The notes: generated from the sequence alone by a model not told the origin. Counted from the stretch's first letter, positions 8,675 to 17,867 are shown. The stretch: 64,000 bases of DNA from Comamonas phosphati (GCF_014637085.1 NZ_BMEU01000006.1:62001-126000), one strand, 5' to 3'. Numbers and translations: made by a program.

Positions 8675-9129
8675 ATCCGTTCGCCACCGCTCTCCTTGGT
8701 CGAGGTGATCGTCAGGCCGAGCTTCTTCTTGAAGGCACCGGCAAAGGTGCCGCGCACGGTATGCGCCTGCCATCCCGTGGCCTCGCAGATCTGCGCGATC
8801 GTGGCGCCTTCGGGTCGCTTGAGCATCGCGATTACCTGGGCTTGCTTGCTGTTCTCCCGGGTGCGTGGCTTGGCCTGTTCGATGACCGCATCGATCGACT
8901 TGGCGCTGACCGGTGCCTTGCGCGGGACGCCCAGCGCGTCATAGCCCTCGGCGGCGATGAACCAGTCGTCGCGCTTGCTCGTGATCAAGGCGCGATTGGA
9001 CAGACCGTCGAGCACCTTCTTGCGGGCGCCGCCCTTGATGTGGTCGGGGAACCAGACGATCTTGCCGTCGGTGTGTTGATGGGCGTAGGCCAGGATGGCG
9101 TGCTGGGCGGGTGTGAGCTGAGTGGTCAT
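8656..9129 (-). CDS. DUF3489-like winged-helix protein
   Basis: This 157-residue protein is the only minus-strand gene in the prophage part. Its C-terminal half (SKQAQVIAMLKRPEGATIAQICEATGWQAHTVRGTFAGAFKK) is a winged-helix DNA-binding unit characteristic of DUF3489. The N-terminal half resembles a repeated version of the same fold. It probably acts as a regulator. The start ATG at 9129 follows GGAGA with a suitable gap; longer upstream reading lacks a site. Being antisense to its neighbours, it may be expressed from the prophage, like a lysogenic conversion gene. Confidence 0.82.
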   Translation of the reverse strand: MTTQLTPAQHAILAYAHQHTDGKIVWFPDHIKGGARKKVLDGLSNRALITSKRDDWFIAAEGYDALGVPRKAPVSAKSIDAVIEQAKPRTRENSKQAQVIAMLKRPEGATIAQICEATGWQAHTVRGTFAGAFKKKLGLTITSTKESGGERIYAITG

Positions 9130-9236
9130 TTGAATCTCCGTCGTCGTGGTTGATGGTGTTCGCATGAACGCTTCAATCACGCGAGAAGCCAAGTGGTTTC
9201 TGCGCATTCGTCGCTTCTTTCTTGAACAGGCCCTCG

Positions 9237-9635
9237 ATGCCCCGCAAAGCCCCCACGCCCTGCCGCCACCCCGGCTGCGGGAAGCTGGTCCCGGACGGCT
9301 CTGGCTACTGCGCCGCCCATCAGCGTGACAAGGTCGGCTGGCATCGGGATCGGCGCAATGCGCATCAGCGCGGGTACGGCGCGAAGTGGCAAAAGCTGCG
9401 CGCGTTCGTCATGCAGCGCGATCAAGGGCTATGCCAGCCGTGCAAACGGTCCGGACGCCTGACACCGGCCGTGGCGGTGGACCACGTCGTGCCCAAGTCA
9501 CAAGGCGGCACCGATCACCCGGACAACTGCCAGGCGATCTGCCACCGCTGCCACGTACTCAAGACGGCCCAGGAGTCGCGCCAACCGCGTGACCCGGTGG
9601 CCATGTCTGGGGCGCCCGGCGACTACAGCTTTTGA
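9237..9635 (+). CDS. HNH endonuclease, terminase-associated
   Basis: The 132-residue protein has an N-terminal zinc-finger-like part (CRHPGCGKLVPDGSGYCAAH) and the HNH core DHVVPKSQGGTDHPDNCQAICHRCH. HNH proteins directly before terS/terL in cos phages help the terminase cut the genome ends, and this one is placed that way. ATG 9237 is chosen over an in-frame TTG at 9222. Confidence 0.9.
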   Translation: MPRKAPTPCRHPGCGKLVPDGSGYCAAHQRDKVGWHRDRRNAHQRGYGAKWQKLRAFVMQRDQGLCQPCKRSGRLTPAVAVDHVVPKSQGGTDHPDNCQAICHRCHVLKTAQESRQPRDPVAMSGAPGDYSF

Positions 9636-9722
9636 TGCTCCCCGGGTAGGGGGGTGAATTCCTTGGGCACGAATCGCAAAAGACCGCGCGCCCAGTCAAA
9701 TTTTTTCGCGTGCAAATTGAAA

Positions 9723-9740
9723 CAGGGGGGACTCCCCCTG
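9723..9740 (+). other. GC hairpin before terS, candidate cos region
   Basis: CAGGGGG pairs perfectly with CCCCCTG around GACT, 16 bases before the small terminase gene, inside a 121-base non-coding gap (9636-9756). The gap also has a G-rich run near 9645-9655 and an AT-rich TTTTTT. A packaging site is often found here in HNH-P27 phages. The assignment is inferred; the hairpin itself is plain. Confidence 0.4.
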
Positions 9741-9756
9741 CGAGGACCCGACATCC

Positions 9757-10218
9757 ATGGCCGGACGCAAGCCGCTGCCCACCACCGTCAAGCAAATCAA
9801 GGGCACGCTGCAGAAGTGCCGCACCAACCTGCGTGAGCCCAAACCGCAAGGAGATCTGGTCGAGCCGCCCGATTACATGAGCGAGGGTGCGAAGTCGGCC
9901 TGGCGCTATGCGCTCGAATGCGCGCCGCCGCATCTCCTGAAGCGACTCGACATGTCGGTGCTGGAGGTGTGGGCCTGCGCCGCCGACCTGTATCGCAAAG
10001 CGCAAGCCGGCATCAGCAAGACTGGATTGCTCGTGAAGGCCCCCAACACCGGCGTGCCGATGCAGTCCCCTTATCTGGCCATCGCCAACAAGCAGGCGCA
10101 GATCATGACCAAGGCCGCGACCGAGATGGGCTTCACGCCGGCCTCGCGTTCGCGCGTCACCCTGCCCATGGAGGCGGCGGATGACGATCTCGATCCCTGG
10201 GCGGACATCGCTGGGTAG
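9757..10218 (+). CDS. Terminase small subunit, P27 family
   Basis: The 153-residue protein starts MAGRKPLPTTVKQIKGTLQK, the usual opening of P27-type small terminases, followed by a helical core (ALECAPPHLLKRLDMSVLEVWACAADLYRKA). It recognises phage DNA and feeds it to the large subunit encoded eight bases downstream. Length and position are typical. Confidence 0.93.
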   Translation: MAGRKPLPTTVKQIKGTLQKCRTNLREPKPQGDLVEPPDYMSEGAKSAWRYALECAPPHLLKRLDMSVLEVWACAADLYRKAQAGISKTGLLVKAPNTGVPMQSPYLAIANKQAQIMTKAATEMGFTPASRSRVTLPMEAADDDLDPWADIAG

Positions 10219-10226
10219 TTGGGCGC

Positions 10227-11942
10227 ATGACGGCAACCACCAACTACGCCACCGTCGCCCGGCGCTACGCCGAAGCCGTGGTGGGGGGAGAGATTTCCGC
10301 CTGCCGCTGGGTGCAACAGGCCTGCCGCCGGCAACTCGACGACCTGGCCCGGTTCACGGGCAAGGCCAGCCCCTACCGATTCAACCCGAAGCTGAAGGAC
10401 AAGGAAGGCCGGACCTTCCTGCCCGCCGACAACCTGTGCGCCTTCATCGAGCGGCTGCCACACGTCAAGGGACCGCTGGCCGGCGAGCCGATCAGCCTGG
10501 AGCCGTGGCAGGTGTTCATCCTGTCCACCGTGTTCGGTTGGGTGAAGTCCGACGGCAAGCGGCGCTTTCGGCGCTCCTACATCGAAGTGCCACGCGGCAA
10601 CGCCAAGTCCACGCTGTCCTCGGCCGTGGGCCTGTACATGCTGGCCGCTGATGGCGAGGGTGGCGCCGAGGTGTATTCACTCGCCACCACGCGGGACCAG
10701 GCGCGCATCGTGTTCGGCGACGCGCAGACCATGGCGCGGCGCAGTGCCGGATTTCGCAGCCGCTTCGCGGTGAACGTCGGCGCGCACAACATGCACGTGC
10801 TGGCCAGCGGCTCCAAGTTCGAGGCGTTGTCGGCCGAGGGCTCGACGCTGGACGGCCTAAACATCCACTTCGGCTGCGTCGATGAGCTGCACGCGCACAA
10901 GACGCGCACCGTTTACGACGTGGTCGAGACCGGTACCGGCAAACGCGACAACTCGCTCCTGTGGGTGATCACCACCGCCGGCAGCAACCGCGCCGGCATC
11001 TGCTACGAGGTACGCACCTTCGTCACCAAGTTGCTCGACGGCGTGATCCAGGACGACACCCAGTTCGGGATCATCTACGGGCTGGATGACGGCGATGCCT
11101 GGGACACCGAGCCGGCGCTGATCAAGGCTAATCCGAACTGGGGCATCTCGGTACGCCCGGAGGTGTTGGGGCCGCTGCAGGCCAAGGCCATGCAACTGCC
11201 CAGCGCCATCAACAACTTCAAGACCAAGCACCTCAACGAGTGGGTCAACGCCGACACGGCGTGGATGGACATGCGGGCCTGGGATGCCTGCGGCGACGCC
11301 GCGCTCGACCTGGAGGCCTTCGAAGGTCAGCCCTGCTGGATCGGCTTGGATCTGGCCAGCAAGACCGACATCGCAGCGCTCGTGCTGGTGTTCCAGCATC
11401 CGGAGATCGCCGATGCCTACGCGGTGTTCGGCAAGTACTACCTGCCCGAAGACACGGTCCAGGCCGCCGGCAACAGCCAGTACCCCGGCTGGATGCGCAC
11501 CGGTCGGTTGACCGTGACGCCGGGCAACGTGATCGATTTCGGCTGGATCGAGGCCGACCTGACCGAGATGGCCTCGCGTTTTCAGGTCCAGGCCGTGGCT
11601 TTCGATCCTTTCCAGGCCACGCAGTTGTCGACGCGGATGCTGGCCGAAGGACTGCCGATGATCGAGGTGCGCCCGACCGTGCTCAATTTCTCCGAGCCGA
11701 TGAAGACTGTGGAGGCGCTGGTGCTGCAGAAGAAGCTGGTCCATGACGGCGACCCGGTGCTGGCCTGGATGGCCAGCAACGTGGTGGCGCATCTGGACGC
11801 CAAGGACAACATCTACCCGAGGAAGGAGCGTCCGGAGAACAAGATCGACGGCATCGTCGCCCTGATCATGGCAATTTCGCGGGCGATCAAACCGGGCGAC
11901 GGCATGGTCATCGACAGCAGCTACCAGTTGATGGTGCTGTGA
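10227..11942 (+). CDS. Terminase large subunit
   Basis: The 571-residue packaging motor has a Walker A-like PRGNAKST near residue 120 and a Walker B-like CVDEL near 216. The C-terminal nuclease has Asp in GLDLASKTD near 375, and later acidic residues after VIDFGWIEADL and VAFDPFQ. It drives DNA into the head and cuts concatemers. The stop overlaps the portal start by one base. Confidence 0.96.
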   Translation: MTATTNYATVARRYAEAVVGGEISACRWVQQACRRQLDDLARFTGKASPYRFNPKLKDKEGRTFLPADNLCAFIERLPHVKGPLAGEPISLEPWQVFILSTVFGWVKSDGKRRFRRSYIEVPRGNAKSTLSSAVGLYMLAADGEGGAEVYSLATTRDQARIVFGDAQTMARRSAGFRSRFAVNVGAHNMHVLASGSKFEALSAEGSTLDGLNIHFGCVDELHAHKTRTVYDVVETGTGKRDNSLLWVITTAGSNRAGICYEVRTFVTKLLDGVIQDDTQFGIIYGLDDGDAWDTEPALIKANPNWGISVRPEVLGPLQAKAMQLPSAINNFKTKHLNEWVNADTAWMDMRAWDACGDAALDLEAFEGQPCWIGLDLASKTDIAALVLVFQHPEIADAYAVFGKYYLPEDTVQAAGNSQYPGWMRTGRLTVTPGNVIDFGWIEADLTEMASRFQVQAVAFDPFQATQLSTRMLAEGLPMIEVRPTVLNFSEPMKTVEALVLQKKLVHDGDPVLAWMASNVVAHLDAKDNIYPRKERPENKIDGIVALIMAISRAIKPGDGMVIDSSYQLMVL

Positions 11943-13237
11943 TGGGCAAGCTTGCTGACTTCTTCCGCAATCTCGGCGGACCACGTGCCGACTCGGACGA
12001 CCGCAGCCCCTGGGGCTCGTTCTGGTTCGAGCCGGTCACCGTGCGCACCACCAGTGGCGCGCGCATTTCGTCTGAGACCGCGCTGCGTCTGTCGGCCGTG
12101 TATGCCTGTGTGCGCATCCTGGCCGAGAGCATGGCCTCGCTGCCTTTCGTTCTCTACCGCCCGGGCAAGAAGAACGGCAAAGTTGAGGTGACGGATCACT
12201 GGCTGTACCGCCTGTTCCACATCCGTCCGAACCGGTATCAGAACCCGTTCGAGTGGCGCGAGATGCTGATGGGCCACCTGGCGCTGCGCGGCAATGCGTT
12301 TTGTCGCATCGTCAGCAATGCCGCTGGCGAGATCACCGATCTGATTCCGATTCACCCGGACCGCGTGAGCCTGGTGCTCTCCAACACCCAGGCCGACGAG
12401 TACAGCTATCGCATCCTCGACCGCTTCGGCAACCAAACCATCCTGCCTCGCGGCGCGGTCTGGCATCTGCGCGGCCTGTCGTCGGACGGCATGATCGGCC
12501 TGTCGCCGATCGAAATGGCCCGCGAGAGCTTCGGCCTCGCTCTGGCCGCCCAAGACTACGGCTCGCGCTTCTTCGCCAACGACGCCAAGCCCACCGGCGG
12601 CTGGATCGAGTACCCGGGCACCTTCAAGGACAAGCCCGCCCGCGACAACTTCCGCGAGTCCTACCAGAACGCGCAAGGCGCCATGAATCGCGGCAAGGTG
12701 CTGGTGCTGGAAGCCGGTATGAAGTACCACGAGGTCGGCGTCACCAACAAGGAGGCGCAGTTCCTGGAGCTCAGGAAATTCCAGGTCACCGACATCGCGC
12801 GCCTGTTCCGCGTGCCGCCGCACATGATCGCGGACCTGGACCGGGCGACCAACAACAACATCGAACAGCAGTCGATCGAGTTCGTGCGTTACACCATGCG
12901 GCCGTGGGCCGAGCGCTGGGAGGCCAGCATCCGTGCCGACCTGATGCTCGATGACGAAGGCCTGAATTGCGAATTCGATTTCGCCGCCTTGATGCGCGGC
13001 GATGCCAACAGCCGGGCGACCTACTACTCGGCGATGGTCAGCATGGGCGCACTCACCCGCAACGAGGTTCGCCTCGCCGAGAACTACGCGCCGCTGCCTG
13101 GCCTGGATGAACCACTGATCGCACTGAACATGGGCGCGACTGGCCCCAACCAACAACCTGCCGAGGCGCCTCCGCCGGACGACGACAACGCCGCACCGAA
13201 CAAGATCAACGACAGAGAAGATGACGATGAAACGTGA
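11942..13237 (+). CDS. Portal protein, HK97 family
   Basis: The 431-residue protein matches HK97-type portals: a clear N-terminal SETALRLSAVYACVRILAESMASLPF segment, the FRVPPHMIADLDRATNNNIEQQSIEF signature, and a Pro/Asp-rich tail. It forms the ring through which DNA enters and to which the connector binds. Start ATG 11942 overlaps the terminase stop. Confidence 0.96.
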   Translation: MGKLADFFRNLGGPRADSDDRSPWGSFWFEPVTVRTTSGARISSETALRLSAVYACVRILAESMASLPFVLYRPGKKNGKVEVTDHWLYRLFHIRPNRYQNPFEWREMLMGHLALRGNAFCRIVSNAAGEITDLIPIHPDRVSLVLSNTQADEYSYRILDRFGNQTILPRGAVWHLRGLSSDGMIGLSPIEMARESFGLALAAQDYGSRFFANDAKPTGGWIEYPGTFKDKPARDNFRESYQNAQGAMNRGKVLVLEAGMKYHEVGVTNKEAQFLELRKFQVTDIARLFRVPPHMIADLDRATNNNIEQQSIEFVRYTMRPWAERWEASIRADLMLDDEGLNCEFDFAALMRGDANSRATYYSAMVSMGALTRNEVRLAENYAPLPGLDEPLIALNMGATGPNQQPAEAPPPDDDNAAPNKINDREDDDET

Positions 13238-14150
13238 ACTGCTGCTGGCCGAATTCCTGGCCACACCGTGGGCGTTGATGCCAGAGCGACTGAACGCGCT
13301 CGCTGCAGTATTCGGGCGGTGGGCCAGGAACGAACCGGCTGGGGACGAAATCCTCGCCCGCGTCACGGCGGACCGCGACGCTCGTCAGCTCAAACGCCAG
13401 GCGGCGCAATCCGCCGGTGGCAATGGCATCGCGGTGCTGCCGCTGTATGGCGTCGTCACCCAGCGCGGCAACATGGTCGACGACGTCTCCGGCCCGGGTA
13501 CGACCAGCACGCAGATGTTCGGCGCCGCCTTGCGCCAGGCGCTCGCTGACGACACGGTCGGCCAGATCCTGATCGACATCGACAGCCCGGGCGGTAGCGT
13601 CTACGGCGTCGCCGAACTCGCCGATCAGATCCAGTCGGCGCGCGCGGCCAAGCCGGTCGTGGCGATCGCCAACAGCCTCGCCGCCAGCGCCGCGTACTGG
13701 ATCGGCTGCGCGGCTGGGGAGTTGTACGTCACCCCTGGCGGTGAAGTCGGTTCCATCGGTGTGTGGCAGGCCCATTTTGATTACTCGCAGGCCCTGGCCG
13801 CCGACGGCGTGACACCCACCCTGATCTCGGCCGGCAAATACAAGGTCGAGGGCAACCCTTACGAACCGCTGGATGAGGAAGCGCGCGGCTTCATGCAATC
13901 GCGCGTGGACGACTACTACGGTGCGTTCACGAAAGCCGTCGCCAAGGGGCGCGGCCAGCCGATCGCCAGCGTGCGCGAGGGCATGGGCCAGGGCCGCGTG
14001 CTCGGCGCCGAAGCTGCGCTCGCGCAAAAGATGGTGGACGGCATCGCTACCTTCGACGAGGTCGTCACGATGATGCAAAAGCGCGGGCGTGCGCAAGGCC
14101 GCACCGCGTCCCGTCTCACGCAGGCCAGGAACACGCTTGCCTTGATTTGA
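13221..14150 (+). CDS. S49 (SppA-like) head maturation protease
   Basis: The 309-residue protein has the S49 peptidase fold: IDIDSPGGSVYG, the Ser nucleophile in NSLAASAAYWIG, and the general-base Lys in ISAGKYKVEGN. It probably removes the scaffold segment from capsid subunits, like lambda gpC. It starts within the end of the portal gene. ATG 13221 and 13227 are both possible, and AGAGAAG lies better spaced from 13227. Two terminator-like hairpins follow it. Confidence 0.93.
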   Translation: MTMKRELLLAEFLATPWALMPERLNALAAVFGRWARNEPAGDEILARVTADRDARQLKRQAAQSAGGNGIAVLPLYGVVTQRGNMVDDVSGPGTTSTQMFGAALRQALADDTVGQILIDIDSPGGSVYGVAELADQIQSARAAKPVVAIANSLAASAAYWIGCAAGELYVTPGGEVGSIGVWQAHFDYSQALAADGVTPTLISAGKYKVEGNPYEPLDEEARGFMQSRVDDYYGAFTKAVAKGRGQPIASVREGMGQGRVLGAEAALAQKMVDGIATFDEVVTMMQKRGRAQGRTASRLTQARNTLALI

Positions 14151-14156
14151 TTTTCT

Positions 14157-14172
14157 GCCTGCACGTGCAGGC
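14157..14172. repeat. 16-bp perfect palindrome
   Basis: GCCTGCACGTGCAGGC reads identically on both strands. It begins seven bases after the protease stop and sits just ahead of two terminator hairpins. It could be a protein-binding site or a cruciform/RNA hairpin with no loop. No partner is known. Confidence 0.55.
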
Positions 14173-14182
14173 GACAACGAAC

Positions 14183-14213
14183 AGCCGCCCAGGGAAACCT
14201 CGGCGGCTTTTTT
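14183..14213 (+). terminator. Intrinsic terminator, protease-capsid gap (1)
   Basis: AGCCGCC pairs with GGCGGCT, an inner AGG/CCT stem closes a GAAA loop, and TTTTTT follows. This is a classic strong terminator. Confidence 0.85.
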
Positions 14214-14216
14214 CAT

Positions 14217-14250
14217 ACCCGCTCCGGTGGCTCACCCGCGCGGGTTTTTT
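14217..14250 (+). terminator. Intrinsic terminator, protease-capsid gap (2)
   Basis: ACCCGC at 14217 can pair with GCGGGT at 14240-14245. ACCCGCGCGGGT at 14234-14245 is also self-complementary, and TTTTTT follows. It ends 18 bases before the capsid start. A second terminator so close suggests capsid mRNA is made or processed separately. Confidence 0.7.
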
Positions 14251-14267
14251 CATTTGGAGAACCCGCA

Positions 14268-15656
14268 ATGAGCAAACACCTACGAGAGCTTCAGGCCAAG
14301 AAGGCCAACCTCGTCAAGGACGCCCGTGCCTTGACCGAAGGCGCCGCCGCCGAGAATCGCGATCTCACGGCCGAAGAGGCCAGTCGCTTCGATACCCTGC
14401 GCGCCCAGATCGAAACGGCATCCGCCGCCATCGACCGGGAGATGACCTTGGTTGCCGAGGAGGCGCGCTCGGCCGGCGTCGCCGTGGCGCTAGCGTCGAG
14501 CGGTGCCCCGCAGCCCCATCCTCCTGCCGTCGCCAGCGCGCCGGCAGGCGCAAGCATCATCACCATTAGCGACAACCGCGAACTCGATCCCCGGCGTGGC
14601 TTTGCCAGCGTTGGCGAGTTCCTGAAGTCTGTGCGTCAGGCCGAGATCGCACGCCGCGCGGGCGGCGTGGTCGACGAGCGACTGCTGGTGGGCTCCGGGA
14701 TCGGCGCCGTCGCCCCCGGCCTGGCGGCCAACGAATCGGCCGGTGTGGATGGCGGCTTTGCCGTGCCGCCGCAGTTCGCGCAGGAGATCTTCACGCTCTC
14801 GCTGGGCGAGGACGGCTTGTTGCCGCTGACCGACAACGTCGAGATCTCCGGCAACAGCATGTCCTTCCCGAAGGACGAGACCACGCCTTGGGGATCGAAC
14901 GGCGTGCGCGCCTATTGGCAAGGCGAAGCATCGGTGGCCCAAGCCACCAAGCCGCAGCTGGGCCTGACCACCCTGCGCTTGAAGAAACTCATGGCGCTGG
15001 TGCCCATCACCTCCGAGCTGCTGGAGGACACCAACGCGCTCACCTCCTACCTGCCGAAGCAGATCGCCGAGCGTATCCGCTGGAAGACCAACGAGGCCAT
15101 CCTCAACGGTCAGGGCGATGGCGTGCCGCTGGGCGCCTTCCAGTCCGGCGCGGTGATCACCGTGCCCAAGGACCAGGGCCAGGCGACCCAGACGCTGACG
15201 CTCACGAACCTGCTCAACATGCAGTCGCGCTTCATGCCCGGCTCGGAGAACAAGGGCGTGTGGATCATCAACAAGTCGGTCCAGGCCGCCCTGTACGGCA
15301 TTACCTGGAACGGCATGCCGGCCTTCATGCCGATCGGCTACCAGGTCAATCTCGGTGGCTCGCTCGCCCAGGTGCAGCGCAACACGCTCTTGGGCCTGCC
15401 CGTGATCTTCTCCCAGCACCCGGCGCCGTTCTCGAGCCAGGGTGACGTGCTGCTGGTGGACCTGCAGTACTACCACACGATCACTAAGGCCGGCGGCCTG
15501 CAGACCGCCACCAGCATGCATCTGTACTTCGATGCCGATGCGGTGGCTTTCCGCACCACCTTCCGCATGGACGGGCAAAGCAAGATCGCGCAGGCCGTCG
15601 CACCCGCCAAGGGCGCGGCCACGCTCTCGCCCTTTGTCCAGCTCGGTGCGCGCTGA
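14268..15656 (+). CDS. Major capsid protein, HK97 fold
   Basis: The 462-residue protein starts with a charged coiled-coil delta/scaffold domain (about 1-115), then an Ala/Pro linker. The HK97-fold shell domain follows (AGVDGGFAVPPQFAQEIFTL ... ITSELLEDTNAL ... GDVLLVDLQYYHTITKAGGL). It forms the icosahedral shell. The preceding S49 protease probably cleaves the delta domain. TTGGAGA lies before ATG 14268. Confidence 0.95.
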   Translation: MSKHLRELQAKKANLVKDARALTEGAAAENRDLTAEEASRFDTLRAQIETASAAIDREMTLVAEEARSAGVAVALASSGAPQPHPPAVASAPAGASIITISDNRELDPRRGFASVGEFLKSVRQAEIARRAGGVVDERLLVGSGIGAVAPGLAANESAGVDGGFAVPPQFAQEIFTLSLGEDGLLPLTDNVEISGNSMSFPKDETTPWGSNGVRAYWQGEASVAQATKPQLGLTTLRLKKLMALVPITSELLEDTNALTSYLPKQIAERIRWKTNEAILNGQGDGVPLGAFQSGAVITVPKDQGQATQTLTLTNLLNMQSRFMPGSENKGVWIINKSVQAALYGITWNGMPAFMPIGYQVNLGGSLAQVQRNTLLGLPVIFSQHPAPFSSQGDVLLVDLQYYHTITKAGGLQTATSMHLYFDADAVAFRTTFRMDGQSKIAQAVAPAKGAATLSPFVQLGAR

Positions 15657-15684
15657 TTCTTTCACTCTCACAGAAGGACATCCC

Positions 15685-16140
15685 ATGGGCTTCCCCAACA
15701 CCAAGGGCTCGGAACAGTTCGCCATTCTTGGCCGCACCGGCCCCATCAACGCCAACGCCGCGCAAACGGCCTGGGTCCCGGTCAGCAACGTCCATCGCCT
15801 GCTGGCGCTGCTCGATACCGGCGCCAATGCGAACGGCGTACTCAACGCGCAGCTGATGCAGGCGCTGGACACCGCCGGCACCGGCGCCAAGCCGATCACC
15901 GGCGTCAATGGCCAGGCCAAGGCGCTCACCCCGATCACGGCCGGCAATGCAATCAACGTGCAGGCCCTGATCGACTGCTCGGTCGACGAGCTCGACACCA
16001 ACAACGGCTACGCCTTCGTGCAGTTGCAGATCACCTTGTCGAACGCCGGTCTGATCGCGGGCCTGCTGCTGGGCATCAATGCGCGCTTTGAGCCGGCCAG
16101 CTCGCTCAACGCCGCATCCGTCGCCCAGATCACCGGCTGA
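15685..16140 (+). CDS. Unknown head-region protein
   Basis: The 151-residue protein is Asn/Ala rich (MGFPNTKGSEQFAILGRTGPINANAAQTAW) and lacks catalytic motifs. Its position right after the capsid gene is where decoration or stabilisation proteins are encoded, which is only a guess. AGAAGGA precedes ATG 15685. Confidence 0.75.
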   Translation: MGFPNTKGSEQFAILGRTGPINANAAQTAWVPVSNVHRLLALLDTGANANGVLNAQLMQALDTAGTGAKPITGVNGQAKALTPITAGNAINVQALIDCSVDELDTNNGYAFVQLQITLSNAGLIAGLLLGINARFEPASSLNAASVAQITG

Positions 16141-16208
16141 GCCACTACCGGCCGCGAACGGTCTTCCCATTCCTGATTTTTTCACCCCACCCAACAAGGA
16201 GCTTTTCC

Positions 16209-16838
16209 ATGAACGTGATCCGCTATCTCATCGATTTCTTCCACATCAACGGCGCGGGCGTGCAGTCCGTCAAGTACGCCAAGGGCCAGACCTATCCGGC
16301 TGACGACGAAACCCTGTCGCATGTGGAGGCAGGACATGCCGAGATCGTGGTGATCGATGTCACCGCCAGGTCCAGCGACGCTGCGACTGCCGAGCCGGCC
16401 CAGCCCGGCCCGACCCCGGTGTCGGATGCGACCCCGGACACCGCACCGGTCGCACAGGCGGCAGACGCGGCACCAGCGGCTACGGTGGCAGCGCCCGCCG
16501 CAGATCCCGCTCCGGCTACGGATGCAAGCGCGTCCTCGGCAACCCCGGCGGCCACCGCAACCGATCCTGTGCCGGCTCCTGCCGTCGCGGTGGCGGCAGC
16601 ACCTGTGACCAGTCCGTCGGCGACCGATGCGTCCGCCGATCAATCCCAGACGGCGGTCCAGCCTGCCGACACCACCGGGACCCAGGCGAGCGCTACGGCA
16701 GCCCCGGTCGACTCGGCGGCGCCGGATGCACAGGCGACGACTGGTGCGCCGTCTGATGTGCCCGCCGCTTCGACGAACGATCAGGCTGCGGCGGCACCGT
16801 CGTCCGCGACCACGGCAACCGCCAACACCCAAGGCTGA
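16209..16838 (+). CDS. Structural-region protein with long Ala/Pro/Thr tail
   Basis: The first 55 residues (MNVIRYLIDFFHINGAGVQSVKYAKGQTYPADDETLSHVEAGHAEIVVI) form a small conserved domain. The remaining 150 residues are almost only Ala, Pro, Thr, Asp and Ser, certainly disordered. AAGGAG precedes the ATG. The stop overlaps the connector gene start by one base. A virion role is inferred from position; the long tail may be a flexible linker or protease target. Confidence 0.75.
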   Translation: MNVIRYLIDFFHINGAGVQSVKYAKGQTYPADDETLSHVEAGHAEIVVIDVTARSSDAATAEPAQPGPTPVSDATPDTAPVAQAADAAPAATVAAPAADPAPATDASASSATPAATATDPVPAPAVAVAAAPVTSPSATDASADQSQTAVQPADTTGTQASATAAPVDSAAPDAQATTGAPSDVPAASTNDQAAAAPSSATTATANTQG

Positions 16839-17479
16839 TGCCCTTTCACCTGGTGACACCGCCGGCCGTCGATGCCACGACCGGCATCGCCGAGCCGGTG
16901 TCCCTGGCCGAGGTCAAGCAGCATCTGCGCGTCGACATCCCGGATGACGATGCGCTGATCCTGGCTTTGATCAGCGGTGCGCGGCAGATGGCCGAGACGC
17001 TGACCAACCGTCAGTTGCTCTCGGCCACCTGGAATCTGGTGCTCGACGCGTTTCCCGGCCCAAGTCTGAGCGGCGTGCCGGCAGGCACGCCGTACTCCAT
17101 TCCGGAGCACGCCATCCTGATCGCCAAGGGGCCGGTCCAGGAGGTAGCGGAGATCAGCTACCTGGACATGAACTTCGACCGGATCACGATGCCGCCACAG
17201 AACTACGTGGTGACTTCCACCGACGATCTGACCCGCATCACGCCGATCTTCGGCCAGATCTGGCAACCCACGTTGCCGCAAATCGGCGCGGTCACCGTGC
17301 AGTTCGTGGCGGGCTATGGCGATTCGACGCAGGTGCCCGAGGGCATCAAGCACTGGATCAAGCTGCGCGTCGACAGCCTCTACAACCAGCGGGGCGAAGT
17401 GGCCTTTGCACGCGGGCGCATGGACAAGCTGCCCTATGTGGACGCGCTGCTCGACCCCTACCGGATCGCCATCCTATGA
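16838..17479 (+). CDS. Head-tail connector, gp6-like
   Basis: The 213-residue protein has the connector N-terminus (VSLAEVKQHLRVDIPDDDALILALISGARQMAETLTNRQL) and the late VPEGIKHWIKLRVDSLYNQRG helix typical of HK97 gp6/phiE125 gp8-type connectors. It docks beneath the portal. Confidence 0.9.
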   Translation: MPFHLVTPPAVDATTGIAEPVSLAEVKQHLRVDIPDDDALILALISGARQMAETLTNRQLLSATWNLVLDAFPGPSLSGVPAGTPYSIPEHAILIAKGPVQEVAEISYLDMNFDRITMPPQNYVVTSTDDLTRITPIFGQIWQPTLPQIGAVTVQFVAGYGDSTQVPEGIKHWIKLRVDSLYNQRGEVAFARGRMDKLPYVDALLDPYRIAIL

Positions 17480-17859
17480 GCGAAGCGCTGATGCTCCCCG
17501 ATACCGGGGAGCTCAACCGTCGCATCGTCATCCGGCGTTGGACCGACGTTCCCAATGCCAGCTTCAACGTCGATCAGACCTTCGATGCCGGCATCAACCG
17601 CTGGGCCAAGGTCGAGCCCATCCGGGGCATTGCCTCCCGCATGGGAGTGGCGACGGTGGAGGAAGCGACGCATTACTTCTGGGTGCGCTACAGCGCTGAG
17701 ACGACAGCGGACTATTTTTCGCAGGACCGCGTCATCGAGTACCGGGGGCGACGCTTTCGCATCCTCGATGCGCAGAACTTTCAGGATGCCGATCGCTTCA
17801 TCCGGATCACCGCCAAGGATCTGGGTGCCATCGCTTCGCTCAACACGACCGCAAACTGA
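17476..17859 (+). CDS. Head-tail adaptor (head closure)
   Basis: The 127-residue beta-rich protein opens with LPDTGELNRRIVIRRWTD and contains YRGRRFRILDAQNFQDADRFIRITAKDL, matching SPP1 gp16-type head closure proteins. It overlaps the connector gene by four bases (ATGA). Confidence 0.88.
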   Translation: MSEALMLPDTGELNRRIVIRRWTDVPNASFNVDQTFDAGINRWAKVEPIRGIASRMGVATVEEATHYFWVRYSAETTADYFSQDRVIEYRGRRFRILDAQNFQDADRFIRITAKDLGAIASLNTTAN

Positions 17860-17867
17860 GATTCGCC

